Position numbers and translations under genes: made by a program
Shown: piece after piece, positions 1 to 7,434 of the stretch
Position numbering within the stretch: position 1 is the stretch's first letter
Layout: each line of letters begins with the position of its first letter
Notes under the pieces: generated by a model
Database searches by the model: none
The model's input: only the letters and a program-made list of their open reading frames with translations
Told to the model about the DNA's origin: nothing
Assembly: GCA_018699955.1 (NCBI GenBank)
Contig: JABISG010000055.1
Span: 1 to 48,182 of the forward strand
DNA: 48,182 bases
Direction: 5' to 3'
DNA from: Planctomycetaceae bacterium
GTDB lineage: Bacteria; Planctomycetota; Planctomycetia; Planctomycetales; Planctomycetaceae

Positions 1-59
1 ACGTCAGCACGACGCAACTTGGCAATGATCTGGTCCACCGTGTGTCGGTTCTGTTTCAT
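1..59 (-). CDS. IS3-type transposase OrfA, N-terminal fragment
   Basis: Only the first 19 codons are present; the gene runs off the window edge. The peptide MKQNRHTVDQIIAKLRRAD matches the usual start of the helix-turn-helix OrfA (HTH_Tnp_1 type) of IS3-family elements. That protein binds the terminal repeats and is normally joined to the DDE catalytic OrfB by a programmed frameshift. The ATG lies about 80 bases inside the proposed terminus. The same fragment occurs at 48125-48182 in the opposite direction. The family is recognised from the N-terminal motif only; nothing about activity can be judged. Confidence 0.75.
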   Translation of the reverse strand, partial: MKQNRHTVDQIIAKLRRAD

Positions 60-138
60 CTCAAAGAATCCTTTCCGGGTGTTCAGCCCGGTCAAGATTC
101 TCTCACTCGCTGTGGATCAATTAAAGGGGGGAAGGCCA
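1..138 (-). mobile_element. IS3-family-like insertion sequence, left end (copy 1, truncated by window edge)
   Basis: This is the terminal part of an insertion sequence. Bases 2-139 are the exact reverse complement of 48045-48182, so two copies of the element bound the window in opposite orientation. Read on the minus strand, the element appears to begin at 138 with TGGCCTTCCCCCCTTT. That resembles the TGACCTGCCCC-type terminal repeat known from IS3-family (IS51/IS407-like) elements. The transposase start follows about 80 bases inside. The single extra identical base at 139 is probably chance. No target-site duplication can be checked, because the other end of the element lies outside the window. 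Confidence 0.8.
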
Positions 139-1391
139 GTAGCGAGCGAACAGTTTGCGTCCAACGGTCCTGGTTGCAAAATCGGGACGCCAATGGTCGA
201 GTTGTTTTCATCGGCGAACACGTGATTGTTACTGAGAGCATACAGAGTTCCATCGGCCGCTTTGAGTCGGCAGCCAATCGTTCCGGTGGCGCAAAACGGT
301 AGAACAACGATACCCGAAACCCCAATCGGGACGGGCCGTCGAAAGAACCGCTGTGGGTTCTCGACCGGCGGATCTGGAATGGGCGGTAGAGCGCCGAGAA
401 CGCCACGAGTCCCGCGCGGCCCGGCAGAACCGGCTCGACCGCGCTTATCCTGCGGCGGCTGGTATTTGGCTCGAAAGCGCCCGACAACCTTGGCCTGAAC
501 CGGAATTCCCTCGATTACCTTGGGGACGTCTTTGTCGATTCCCAACCGCGACGTGTACACGCGGATGACGAGATCTCCATCAAGAGTCACACCGGTCGCT
601 GTGCCAATTACTCCTTTTGTCTCCATCAGTTTCTTGGTCCATCGGTCCTGAATTCCCATCACCCTTTCGACTTCTTTTTGGGTGATCTCGGGTTTCAAGG
701 CAAACGGTTCTTTTTTATCTGCGTTCTTGCCGTCGCCATTTTTTTGAGTTCCCGGGCCGTCGTCGTCAGCCCGGTTCTGCTGCTTGCGTCCTGATTGCGC
801 CCCACCGCGTCGCGGAACTCCCGCCAACCGACTTTCACGCGACCGCCGTGCGTTACGATCGACAGACTTTCCGGCCCGCTGCGAGATCTCCCGCGTCAAC
901 CGATAGTCGAGCTTGAAGTTGCGTCGGGACTTCGATTGCAATCGACCGTCCGACTTGAACGAGATCTCTTGCGAAACCGAAGGGATTGCAGCGGTGAGTT
1001 TCTTGATCTCGGGCAGAAGAAGAAAGTACGGTTCTTGCTCGCCGGTCGTTCCGTCCGGCTCCTGGGCCTGCAGTTTGTCGATGCCGGTTCCCTGCACCAC
1101 CAGAAAAATCGGTCCTGTCACCGATTTCTCGTTCTTGGCCGTCAACGTGACCGTGACAGAGTATGTGTGTTTGCCACCAACGCGCAACCGCTGAGGGACG
1201 TTGACCTCAACCTCGTTCGCCAATCGTTCCGCATCATTCGCCAACTTATCCGCGTCCGTCAACTGTTCGCCGGTGTTCGCCGTTCCGTCGGCAACAATCT
1301 GTTGCCAGGATGCAAGCGACACAATTGCAGCGACGACGACCAGCGAACTGATCGCGAATTGCCACGGTTTTCGACGCATGAGAGTTTGCAT
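117..1391 (-). CDS. Exported trypsin-like protease-domain protein, 3' end cut off by the IS
   Basis: An ATG at 1391 follows a GGAG Shine-Dalgarno with 6-base spacing, which is better than the upstream start at 1427. Residues near 5-30 form a hydrophobic anchor or signal segment (FAISSLVVVAAIVSLASW). A low-complexity charged stretch follows. The C-terminal part contains LYALSNNHVFADEN, with a His near residue 390 in the setting expected of the catalytic His in chymotrypsin-like folds, followed by ILQPGP. The catalytic Asp and Ser should come later. At base 138 the frame runs into the IS end, adds six foreign residues (GLPPFN) and stops, so the protein is probably inactive as a protease. The missing 3' part may lie beyond the IS. 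Protease assignment is by the NNHV-type motif only. Confidence 0.6.
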   Translation of the reverse strand: MQTLMRRKPWQFAISSLVVVAAIVSLASWQQIVADGTANTGEQLTDADKLANDAERLANEVEVNVPQRLRVGGKHTYSVTVTLTAKNEKSVTGPIFLVVQGTGIDKLQAQEPDGTTGEQEPYFLLLPEIKKLTAAIPSVSQEISFKSDGRLQSKSRRNFKLDYRLTREISQRAGKSVDRNARRSRESRLAGVPRRGGAQSGRKQQNRADDDGPGTQKNGDGKNADKKEPFALKPEITQKEVERVMGIQDRWTKKLMETKGVIGTATGVTLDGDLVIRVYTSRLGIDKDVPKVIEGIPVQAKVVGRFRAKYQPPQDKRGRAGSAGPRGTRGVLGALPPIPDPPVENPQRFFRRPVPIGVSGIVVLPFCATGTIGCRLKAADGTLYALSNNHVFADENNSTIGVPILQPGPLDANCSLATGLPPFN

Positions 1392-1873
1392 TAGACGCTC
1401 CAAGTCATGTTGTTCGAGTCCGAACAAGACATTTGTGACGTTTCGGGTGATTCAATAATCCGGAAGGACTCTGCATGAAGCGACGATTGAATCGAATAGG
1501 AAAAATCGGTCCAGTGTTCGTCAGCACCTATTAAAGCAACGTTGAGTTCAGAATGTCAATAACTTGTTCCGCTTTTTGACGATGTGAGTTTGTACTCCTA
1601 AAGGCTGTTCGCTTCACCGCAGACGCCCCACAATAACCACAACGCCGTAGCGTTTGGTTCGCACCTGGTTGATTCAGCCGAAAAACTTGTGATGTGCATT
1701 CGATTATCCCTCGCCTCAGCGGAGGTCTGCTGCTATAATTTTCACAGGAGCGGTTGTGAGAATTGCAGTTGGGTGATATGCCCACCCTATGAATGTCGAT
1801 ATACCATTGGTCGTGGAATTGCGATTGGTGCCGATCAATAAAGAATGGTCAGTTTCAAGGGAGAGTTTTGCCA
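1392..1873. other. Divergent intergenic region
   Basis: This gap separates the minus-strand protease-like gene from the plus-strand Fe-S carrier gene. A perfect TATAAT hexamer sits at 1734-1739, well placed as a -10 element for the downstream gene, but no convincing -35 lies 16-18 bases before it. I see no RNA gene or convincing small coding region. The reading frame of the Fe-S gene stays open upstream to 1793, but that extension has no ribosome binding site and no family similarity. Confidence 0.5.
1734..1739 (+). promoter_or_regulatory. Candidate -10 element upstream of the Fe-S carrier gene
   Basis: TATAAT is a perfect match to the sigma-70 -10 consensus, about 135 bases before the chosen start codon. 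The region 16-18 bases upstream has no good TTGACA match, so this is a moderate prediction. Confidence 0.35.
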
Positions 1874-2206
1874 ATGTCAGTGATTATTACCGAGCGAGCC
1901 GCCAAGGAAGTCCAGCGCGTGGTTAGCGAGCAGAGCATGCCGGAGGAAACCGTACTGCGGATTGGCGTGGCCGGCGGTGGTTGCAGCGGCTTCCAGTACA
2001 GCTTGGGATTCGACAACAAGACCGATAAGGCGGCCGACCACGTGACCGCCCAGCACGGCGTGCAGGTGGCTGTCGATAAGAAGAGTGCGTTGTTCCTCGA
2101 TGGGACGACGATCGATTTTTACGAGGGCCTGGAGAAACGCGGTTTCACGTTCGAAAATCCGAACGCTGTCAAATCGTGCGGATGCGGTAGCAGTTTCTCT
2201 GCATAA
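1874..2206 (+). CDS. A-type iron-sulfur cluster carrier (HesB/IscA/ErpA family)
   Basis: This is a cytoplasmic Fe-S assembly protein of 110 residues, the normal size for the family. These proteins receive clusters from scaffold proteins and pass them to apo-targets. The three conserved cysteines are visible: one in GGGCSGFQY near residue 36 and two in the C-terminal SCGCGSSF motif. The start is the ATG before [11 protein letters not shown], preceded by AGGGAG; the frame is open for 27 more codons upstream, but that part is unlike the family. No suf or isc genes lie beside it, so I do not choose between erpA, iscA and sufA. A strong intrinsic terminator follows at 2225-2257, so the gene is probably monocistronic. 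Confidence 0.93.
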   Translation: MSVIITERAAKEVQRVVSEQSMPEETVLRIGVAGGGCSGFQYSLGFDNKTDKAADHVTAQHGVQVAVDKKSALFLDGTTIDFYEGLEKRGFTFENPNAVKSCGCGSSFSA

Positions 2207-2224
2207 ATCACTCAGCGAATTCAG

Positions 2225-2257
2225 CCGCCCGCGCTCGACTGCGTGGGCGGTTTTTTT
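2225..2257 (+). terminator. Rho-independent terminator of the Fe-S carrier gene
   Basis: A 10-bp GC-rich stem (2225-2234 with 2241-2250, one G-U pair) with a 6-base loop is followed by seven T. It begins 19 bases after the stop codon. Confidence 0.9.
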
Positions 2258-2336
2258 GCGCGCACACCCAGATCCCAAGCTACGCAGCTTTTCGCGTCAT
2301 TTAGCATAGTTTGCATTGAATTTCGATTTACGGGTT

Positions 2337-2398
2337 GGGTGCCACTGGCGTGTCGCCAGTGTTCACCGCGTTGCACTGGCGACACGCCAGTGGCACCC
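2337..2398. repeat. REP-like palindrome, perfect 25-bp arms
   Basis: Arms 2337-2361 and 2374-2398 are perfect reverse complements around a 12-base spacer. Each arm is itself partly self-complementary (CACTGGCG/CGCCAGTG), so a cruciform or a four-arm structure is possible. It lies between a terminated gene and the ECF sigma gene and looks like a dispersed palindromic repeat, not a terminator, because no T tract follows. Confidence 0.85.
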
Positions 2399-2453
2399 GT
2401 CGATTGAGAATCGACAAGACAACAGGTTGGCTTGGGTTATCCAACTCGCTACG

Positions 2454-2489
2454 TTCATCCTTCATAATTCCGCCTTCATCCTTCATAAT
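2454..2489. repeat. Short direct repeat, 15-base unit twice at 21-base period
   Basis: The unit TTCATCCTTCATAAT occurs at 2454-2468 and again at 2475-2489, just before the sigma factor start codon. It occupies the place where a ribosome binding site would be expected, and no Shine-Dalgarno is visible there. Its role is unknown. Confidence 0.7.
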
Positions 2490-2495
2490 CCCCAC

Positions 2496-3125
2496 ATGTG
2501 GCCCGACACTGACGAGACGAAACAATTGCTGCGCGATGCCGGTGACGGTAACGGCGACGCTGTCAACCGCCTGCTCGAACGGCATCGGCAGTCGCTGCGC
2601 CGTGTGGTGCAAATGCGACTCGATCGTGCATTGGCCGGGCGCGTCGATGCCAGCGACATTGTGCAGGATGTGATGCTGGAAGCGAGCCGGCGATTGGGCG
2701 ATTTCATCGACGATGCCAGGTTACCGTTTCATCTCTGGCTGAGGCAACTGGCAAAAGACCGAATTATCGACATGCATCGTCGGCACCGAGTGGCGCAGCG
2801 CCGCAGCGTTGATCGCGAGCAGTCGTTGGCAGCCCCCGAATTCGCTGATCGCTCATCGATGGATCTGGCAGCGCAACTTCGCGATCACGAATTGACGCCG
2901 GCCGCCGAGAACATTCGGCGGGAACTCGAGCGGCGGTTTCTCACGGCGCTGGACGAACTCGACGACGATGATCGCGACATCGTACTCATGCGACACTACG
3001 AACATCTGGGCAACAGCGAAGTCGCGGCTGCATTAGATATATCGTCGGCAGCGGCCGGCATGCGGCATTTGCGGGCGCTGAGAAAACTACGCGACATTCT
3101 GGGCGATCACCCGTCGTTGTCGTGA
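2496..3125 (+). CDS. ECF-type RNA polymerase sigma factor (planctomycete type)
   Basis: The product is 209 residues. Region 2 is recognisable (DASDIVQDVMLEASRRL, then FHLWLRQLAKDRIIDMHR), binding core polymerase and the -10 element. Region 4 (DELDDDDRDIVLMRHYEHLGNSEVAAALDISSAAAGMRHLRAL) carries the helix-turn-helix that contacts the -35 element. The start is the ATG opening MWPDTDE. The frame is open further upstream, but that part overlaps the palindromic repeat and is not family-like. There is no Shine-Dalgarno. The stop codon region abuts a membrane Ser/Thr kinase gene (3239-4960), the common planctomycete ECF-kinase arrangement in which phosphorylation is thought to replace an anti-sigma factor. 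No anti-sigma gene is seen. Confidence 0.9.
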   Translation: MWPDTDETKQLLRDAGDGNGDAVNRLLERHRQSLRRVVQMRLDRALAGRVDASDIVQDVMLEASRRLGDFIDDARLPFHLWLRQLAKDRIIDMHRRHRVAQRRSVDREQSLAAPEFADRSSMDLAAQLRDHELTPAAENIRRELERRFLTALDELDDDDRDIVLMRHYEHLGNSEVAAALDISSAAAGMRHLRALRKLRDILGDHPSLS

Positions 3126-3134
3126 TGTGTCCTT

Positions 3135-3211
3135 GGGAGGGCGAGGCTCCTGCCGAGCCGCGAGGCAGAGCATCATTTGGAGACGCGGCTCAGCGGGAGA
3201 TTCGCCCTCCC
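3135..3211. repeat. REP-like imperfect palindrome in the 5' part of the kinase frame
   Basis: Arms 3135-3162 and 3184-3211 pair at 24 of 28 positions around a 21-base spacer. The kinase reading frame is open through the whole repeat and would encode WEGEAPAEP. This repeat decides the start choice: I place the kinase start after it, at 3239. Confidence 0.8.
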
Positions 3212-3238
3212 ATTTGTCGCAGCTGGGGAAGCTATTTC

Positions 3239-4960
3239 ATGTCGGACGCAGATCGCGAGGAACTGTTAGCGGAGCTGCTGGAGCAGCTGATCCTGCAGTC
3301 GCAGGATGGTTGCATGGCCGACCTGGAAAGTGTCACACACAAACACCCCGAGCTTGCCCGCGAGCTCCGCGAGCTATGGGCGACCGCGATGATTGCGGAA
3401 GATTTTGTGCAGTTTTCCAGCGACCCCATTGCGCCGACAGTGGTACTTGACGGGGCTGTACTCGATGGAGGTGAGATTCGAGACACAGCCGATTTTGATC
3501 ACTCCAAACAGTTCGGCGACTACGAATTGCTGGAAGAAATTGGACGCGGGGGAATGGGCGTCGTCTTTCGCGCAAGGCAGGTGAGTCTCGATCGGATTGT
3601 CGCGATCAAGATGATCCTCGGCGGTGAGTTGGCGTCGGCCGCGGACGTGGCGCGATTTCGAGCGGAAGCGGAGTCGGCCGCTCGGCTGAGTCATCCGAAT
3701 ATCGTCCCGGTATACGAGGTTGGCGAGATTTCCGGTCAACCGTACTTCAGCATGAAATACATTGAAGGGACAACGCTGGCCAAGCGGCTTTCCGACGGTC
3801 CGCTGCCGCCCCGCGAGATTGCCGAACTGTTGCTGCCCGTTGCCGAGGCGATTGCCGAGGCCCACCGGCAAGGCGTGCTGCATCGCGACGTGAAGCCCTC
3901 GAACATTCTGGTCGATCCGGAAGGACGCTCTTACGTCACGGACTTCGGACTGGCGAAGCGAATCGCGACCGATGCAGAGGGCAGTGAGCAAGCGGCGTTC
4001 TCCGGTGTCACCGCGACCGGTGCGATTTTGGGAACACCGGGTTACATGTCGCCCGAACAGGCGGCCGGCCGACGCGGTAAGGTGACGCCGGCAACCGATA
4101 TTTATGGACTGGGAGCATTGCTGTATGCCATGCTCACCGGCCGCGCCCCGTTTCAGGCGGCCTCACCGCTCGATGCCGTCATGCTGGTGCTGGAGCAGGA
4201 CCCGCTACCGCCGCGAGTTCTCAATCGGCGCGTCGATTCCGATTTGGAAATGATCGCGCTGAAGTGTTTGCAAAAACCGACCGAACTACGTTACGCCTCG
4301 GCGATCGACCTGGCTGCGGATCTGCGTTCCTATCTTGCCGGCGAGCCAATCGCAGCCCGGTCATCGCATTTTTCACAAGTCATCACGCGGGCATTTCGAG
4401 AGACGCATCATGCGGCCGTGCTGGAGAATTGGGGTCTGCTGTGGATGTTGCACAGCCTGGTGTTGGTTGTGTTGTGTCTGGTGACCAACTGGTTCCAATG
4501 GCAGGAGGTGACGTCACGGTTGCCTTACCTTGCATTGTGGGGTGTTGGTTTGGGGACCTGGGCGCTCATCTTCTGGAATCTGCGGCATCGTGCGGGGCCG
4601 GTCACATTCGTCGAACGGCAAATTGCCCACGTCTGGGCAGGCAGCATGATCGTCAGCACGGGGCTGTATTGTGTCGAGTGGATTCTCGGTCTGCCTGTGT
4701 TGCAACTCTCACCTGTGCTGGGGCTTGTCAGCGGGATGGTGTTTCTGGTCAAAGGAGGCATTCTTTCCGGGACTTTCTACGTGCAGGCATTGGCATTATT
4801 TGCGACGGCCGCCGCAATGGCGTGGCTGCAGTCGGTCAGCCAGGCGACGGGAATGGTTAACCTGGAGATTTCGCTGTTCGGCATTGTTTCAGCCGCCTGC
4901 TTTTTCTTTCCCGGATTGAAGTATTATCGGCAGCGGTTTCGGCAGCGGTCTGATCGGTAG
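3239..4960 (+). CDS. Membrane-bound PknB-type Ser/Thr protein kinase
   Basis: The product is 573 residues from the ATG at 3239 (MSDADREELL). The frame stays open upstream to 3122 but only through a palindromic repeat. The kinase domain spans roughly residues 90-360: glycine loop GRGGMGVVF, catalytic Lys near residue 124 (VAIKM), catalytic loop HRDVKPSN near 215-222, DFG, and GTPGYMSPEQ. The C-terminal 200 residues are hydrophobic, with about five or six membrane spans (for example LVLVVLCLVTNWF and YLALWGVGLGTWALIFW). The kinase therefore faces the cytoplasm from a C-terminal membrane anchor. The N-terminal 60 residues resemble the helical region that precedes many planctomycete kinases paired with ECF sigma factors. 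It is probably co-transcribed with the ECF gene just upstream, which is the likely partner. The target is inference. Confidence 0.92.
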   Translation: MSDADREELLAELLEQLILQSQDGCMADLESVTHKHPELARELRELWATAMIAEDFVQFSSDPIAPTVVLDGAVLDGGEIRDTADFDHSKQFGDYELLEEIGRGGMGVVFRARQVSLDRIVAIKMILGGELASAADVARFRAEAESAARLSHPNIVPVYEVGEISGQPYFSMKYIEGTTLAKRLSDGPLPPREIAELLLPVAEAIAEAHRQGVLHRDVKPSNILVDPEGRSYVTDFGLAKRIATDAEGSEQAAFSGVTATGAILGTPGYMSPEQAAGRRGKVTPATDIYGLGALLYAMLTGRAPFQAASPLDAVMLVLEQDPLPPRVLNRRVDSDLEMIALKCLQKPTELRYASAIDLAADLRSYLAGEPIAARSSHFSQVITRAFRETHHAAVLENWGLLWMLHSLVLVVLCLVTNWFQWQEVTSRLPYLALWGVGLGTWALIFWNLRHRAGPVTFVERQIAHVWAGSMIVSTGLYCVEWILGLPVLQLSPVLGLVSGMVFLVKGGILSGTFYVQALALFATAAAMAWLQSVSQATGMVNLEISLFGIVSAACFFFPGLKYYRQRFRQRSDR

Positions 4961-5204
4961 TCAGCCTCCCGTCGCTGCAGACATCGAGGAATCACGACCC
5001 GCCCACATTGCCCAGTTTGCCCCGGTGTCCATTTCGGTTTCGTCTGGACGGCAAACGCGTTTCCCTGTCTAATTCCGCCCCATTCCTGCGCTCACTATGC
5101 GCTGTGTTTCCCGGTTAATACATCGGCCTTTTTCATTCGAGGAAAACCGGGCTGTGAATTGACCCGGTTCGTTTTGCCAACTCTCGTCGGGGTGAGTAAT
5201 AACT

Positions 5205-7277
5205 GTGGACAGTTTTTGGCGAGTTTTCCCCTTTGTCTGGCCGCACCGCCGTAAGGTTCTAATTTCGACGGTGTTCGCGTTCCTGGTGGCGTTGTTTTGG
5301 GGCCTGAACCTCTCAGCGGTTTTTCCCGTCGTCAAGGTGCTGCTGCAAGGGCAGGGGCTGAACGAATACGTCGATGCGGAAATCGCGTTGGCAAAAGACG
5401 AGACAAACACCAAGACTGCGAAGCTGAAAAGTCTTGACGAGCAACTCGAGAAGCTCGGCGACCGCACCGATTCACGGGCCGCCAATGAACGCATTCGTAT
5501 ACTGAAAGACCGTTCGCGACAGCAGGACAAGCTGAGTTCCGCGTCAAATCAGCTGATGATGATGAGGTGGTTGAAGTCCAAGGTGCTTCCGCTGCTACCA
5601 AAGGACAGCTTCGACATGTTGGTCGGCATCCTGGCGTTTCTGGTTGTCGCAACCATTCTCAAGGGGTTGAGTGTTTTCGTTCAGGAATCGCTGGTTGGCA
5701 GCGTTGTCGAATTGACGGTGATGGGGATTCGCAGACGCTGTTTCCGCAAAGTACTCGAACTCGACTACCAGACAATTGCCCTGGACGGCACATCGGAGTT
5801 GATGTCGCGTTTCACCTACGACCTGACCATTCTGGGAACGGGCCTGAAGCTGCTGGGAGGCAAGGTTATTCGCGAACCGTTGAAGGCGGCGGCCTGCCTG
5901 TGCGGCGCGTTTTACGTGAGTTGGCAATTGACGCTACTTTCGATGCTGTTCGTCCCGTTGGCGGGGTTGGTCTTTTATCGCATCGGCCGCAAACTGAAAC
6001 AGGCGAGCCATCGCATGATGGAAAGCATGTCCCGCATCTACAAGACGCTGGAAGAAACACTCGACGCCTTCAAAATCGTCATTGCATTCAATGCCGCCGG
6101 TCGGCACAAGAAGCGATTCCGCAGCGAGAACGAAAGTTACTACGCAAAGGCGATGCGCATCGTCAAAGTCGATGCACTGACCAGCCCTTCGACCGAAGTG
6201 CTTGGAATGCTGGCCGCGATGATCGCGCTACTGCCCGGTGCCTATCTCGTCCTCCGTAGTACTAACAGCATCTGGGGAATCCGTCTTGTCTCGGGTAGCG
6301 CGATGGATGTCGCCGAACTGACGTTGTTGTATGTGTTCTTGGCCGGAATGATCGATCCGGCGCGGAAGCTCTCGACAACTTATGCCAAGCTGAAACGGGC
6401 CACGGCAGCCGCCGATCGAATTTTTCAATTCCTTGATCGCGAAACTCTGGTCACGCAGCCGAAGAAGCCGAAGGCGATGCCCAGGCACCGGGAGTCTGTC
6501 GAGTTTCGCAACATCTGTTTTGCGTATGCCAACGGCCGAAGCATGTCCAATTCGACGGCCGACGACGACAATCGGCCGTCGGTTCTCGACGGCGTCAGCC
6601 TCAAGGTTAACGCGGGAGAAGTCATCGTCGTTGTGGGTGGCAATGGGTCGGGCAAATCGACACTGGTCAATCTGCTGCCCCGCTTCTTCGACGCCGACAG
6701 CGGGCAGGTGCTGATCGACGACGTCGATATCACCGATGTTCGCCTACGGGCGCTGCGCAGTCAAATCAGTATTGTGACGCAGGAAACATTACTGTTCGAC
6801 GACACGATTCTCAGCAACATCAGCTATGGGAAACTGAACGCCAGCCGCGAGGAAATCGAAGAGGCGGCCCGCCGCGCCAATGCCTTGCCGTTCATCGAGC
6901 AACTTTCTGCGGGCTTCGACACGCCGGTCGGTGAAAAGGGACAACGACTTTCGGGCGGACAGCGGCAGCGTGTGGCGTTGGCCCGCGCCATGTTGCGCGA
7001 TCCGTCGATCTTGATTCTCGACGAAGCAACCTCGGCCATCGATGCCAGCAGCGAACGGCTGATTCACGAAGCCCTGCGCGATTTTGTCGCAGGGCGCACC
7101 ACGTTCCTCATCACCCACTCGGTTAGCCCCAGCATTCTCGACTTCGTTTCGCGAATTGCCGTCATGGATGAAGGACACCTCATTGCCGTTGGCACGCACG
7201 AAGAGTTGATCGACAGTTGCCCAGTGTATCAGCGACTTTTCCAGGCGCAGGTGCAGCAGGGCGCGTCTGCAGCATAG
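5205..7277 (+). CDS. ABC exporter, fused membrane and ATPase domains (MsbA-like)
   Basis: The product is 690 residues with a GTG start preceded by GGGGTGAG. An N-terminal transmembrane domain (about 1-380) is followed by an ATPase domain (about 430-680). The ATPase has Walker A GGNGSGKST near residue 480, signature LSGGQRQRVALARAM, Walker B ILILDEATSAID and the switch His in ITHSVS. This fits a homodimeric exporter of lipid or another hydrophobic substrate. Unusually, membrane helices 1 and 2 are separated by about 85 mostly charged residues (about 50-130) with coiled-coil character (KTAKLKSLDEQLEKLGDRTD). This is much longer than the external loop of MsbA. Of the genes downstream on the same strand, the prenyltransferase-like gene follows after 157 bases with its own candidate promoter. 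The substrate cannot be read from the sequence. Confidence 0.93.
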   Translation: MDSFWRVFPFVWPHRRKVLISTVFAFLVALFWGLNLSAVFPVVKVLLQGQGLNEYVDAEIALAKDETNTKTAKLKSLDEQLEKLGDRTDSRAANERIRILKDRSRQQDKLSSASNQLMMMRWLKSKVLPLLPKDSFDMLVGILAFLVVATILKGLSVFVQESLVGSVVELTVMGIRRRCFRKVLELDYQTIALDGTSELMSRFTYDLTILGTGLKLLGGKVIREPLKAAACLCGAFYVSWQLTLLSMLFVPLAGLVFYRIGRKLKQASHRMMESMSRIYKTLEETLDAFKIVIAFNAAGRHKKRFRSENESYYAKAMRIVKVDALTSPSTEVLGMLAAMIALLPGAYLVLRSTNSIWGIRLVSGSAMDVAELTLLYVFLAGMIDPARKLSTTYAKLKRATAAADRIFQFLDRETLVTQPKKPKAMPRHRESVEFRNICFAYANGRSMSNSTADDDNRPSVLDGVSLKVNAGEVIVVVGGNGSGKSTLVNLLPRFFDADSGQVLIDDVDITDVRLRALRSQISIVTQETLLFDDTILSNISYGKLNASREEIEEAARRANALPFIEQLSAGFDTPVGEKGQRLSGGQRQRVALARAMLRDPSILILDEATSAIDASSERLIHEALRDFVAGRTTFLITHSVSPSILDFVSRIAVMDEGHLIAVGTHEELIDSCPVYQRLFQAQVQQGASAA

Positions 7278-7332
7278 TCCCACATTCTGGCAGATGGCGA
7301 CCGGAACGCCGATGCCGCCTGATATCCGCCGG

Positions 7333-7362
7333 TTGACAGCGTCTTTCGCCAATTCTTGGTAT
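7333..7362 (+). promoter_or_regulatory. Candidate sigma-70 promoter before the prenyltransferase-fold gene
   Basis: A perfect TTGACA (7333-7338) lies 18 bases before TGGTAT (7357-7362), a weak -10. The start codon of the next gene is at 7435. The -35 is strong and the -10 poor, so this is tentative. Confidence 0.35.
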
Positions 7363-7434
7363 GGTAAGGGGACAAACTGCGGCTCTCGGCTTGAGAATCC
7401 GCCCCACTCCGACCTCTTGCATTGCTTGCCCCAC

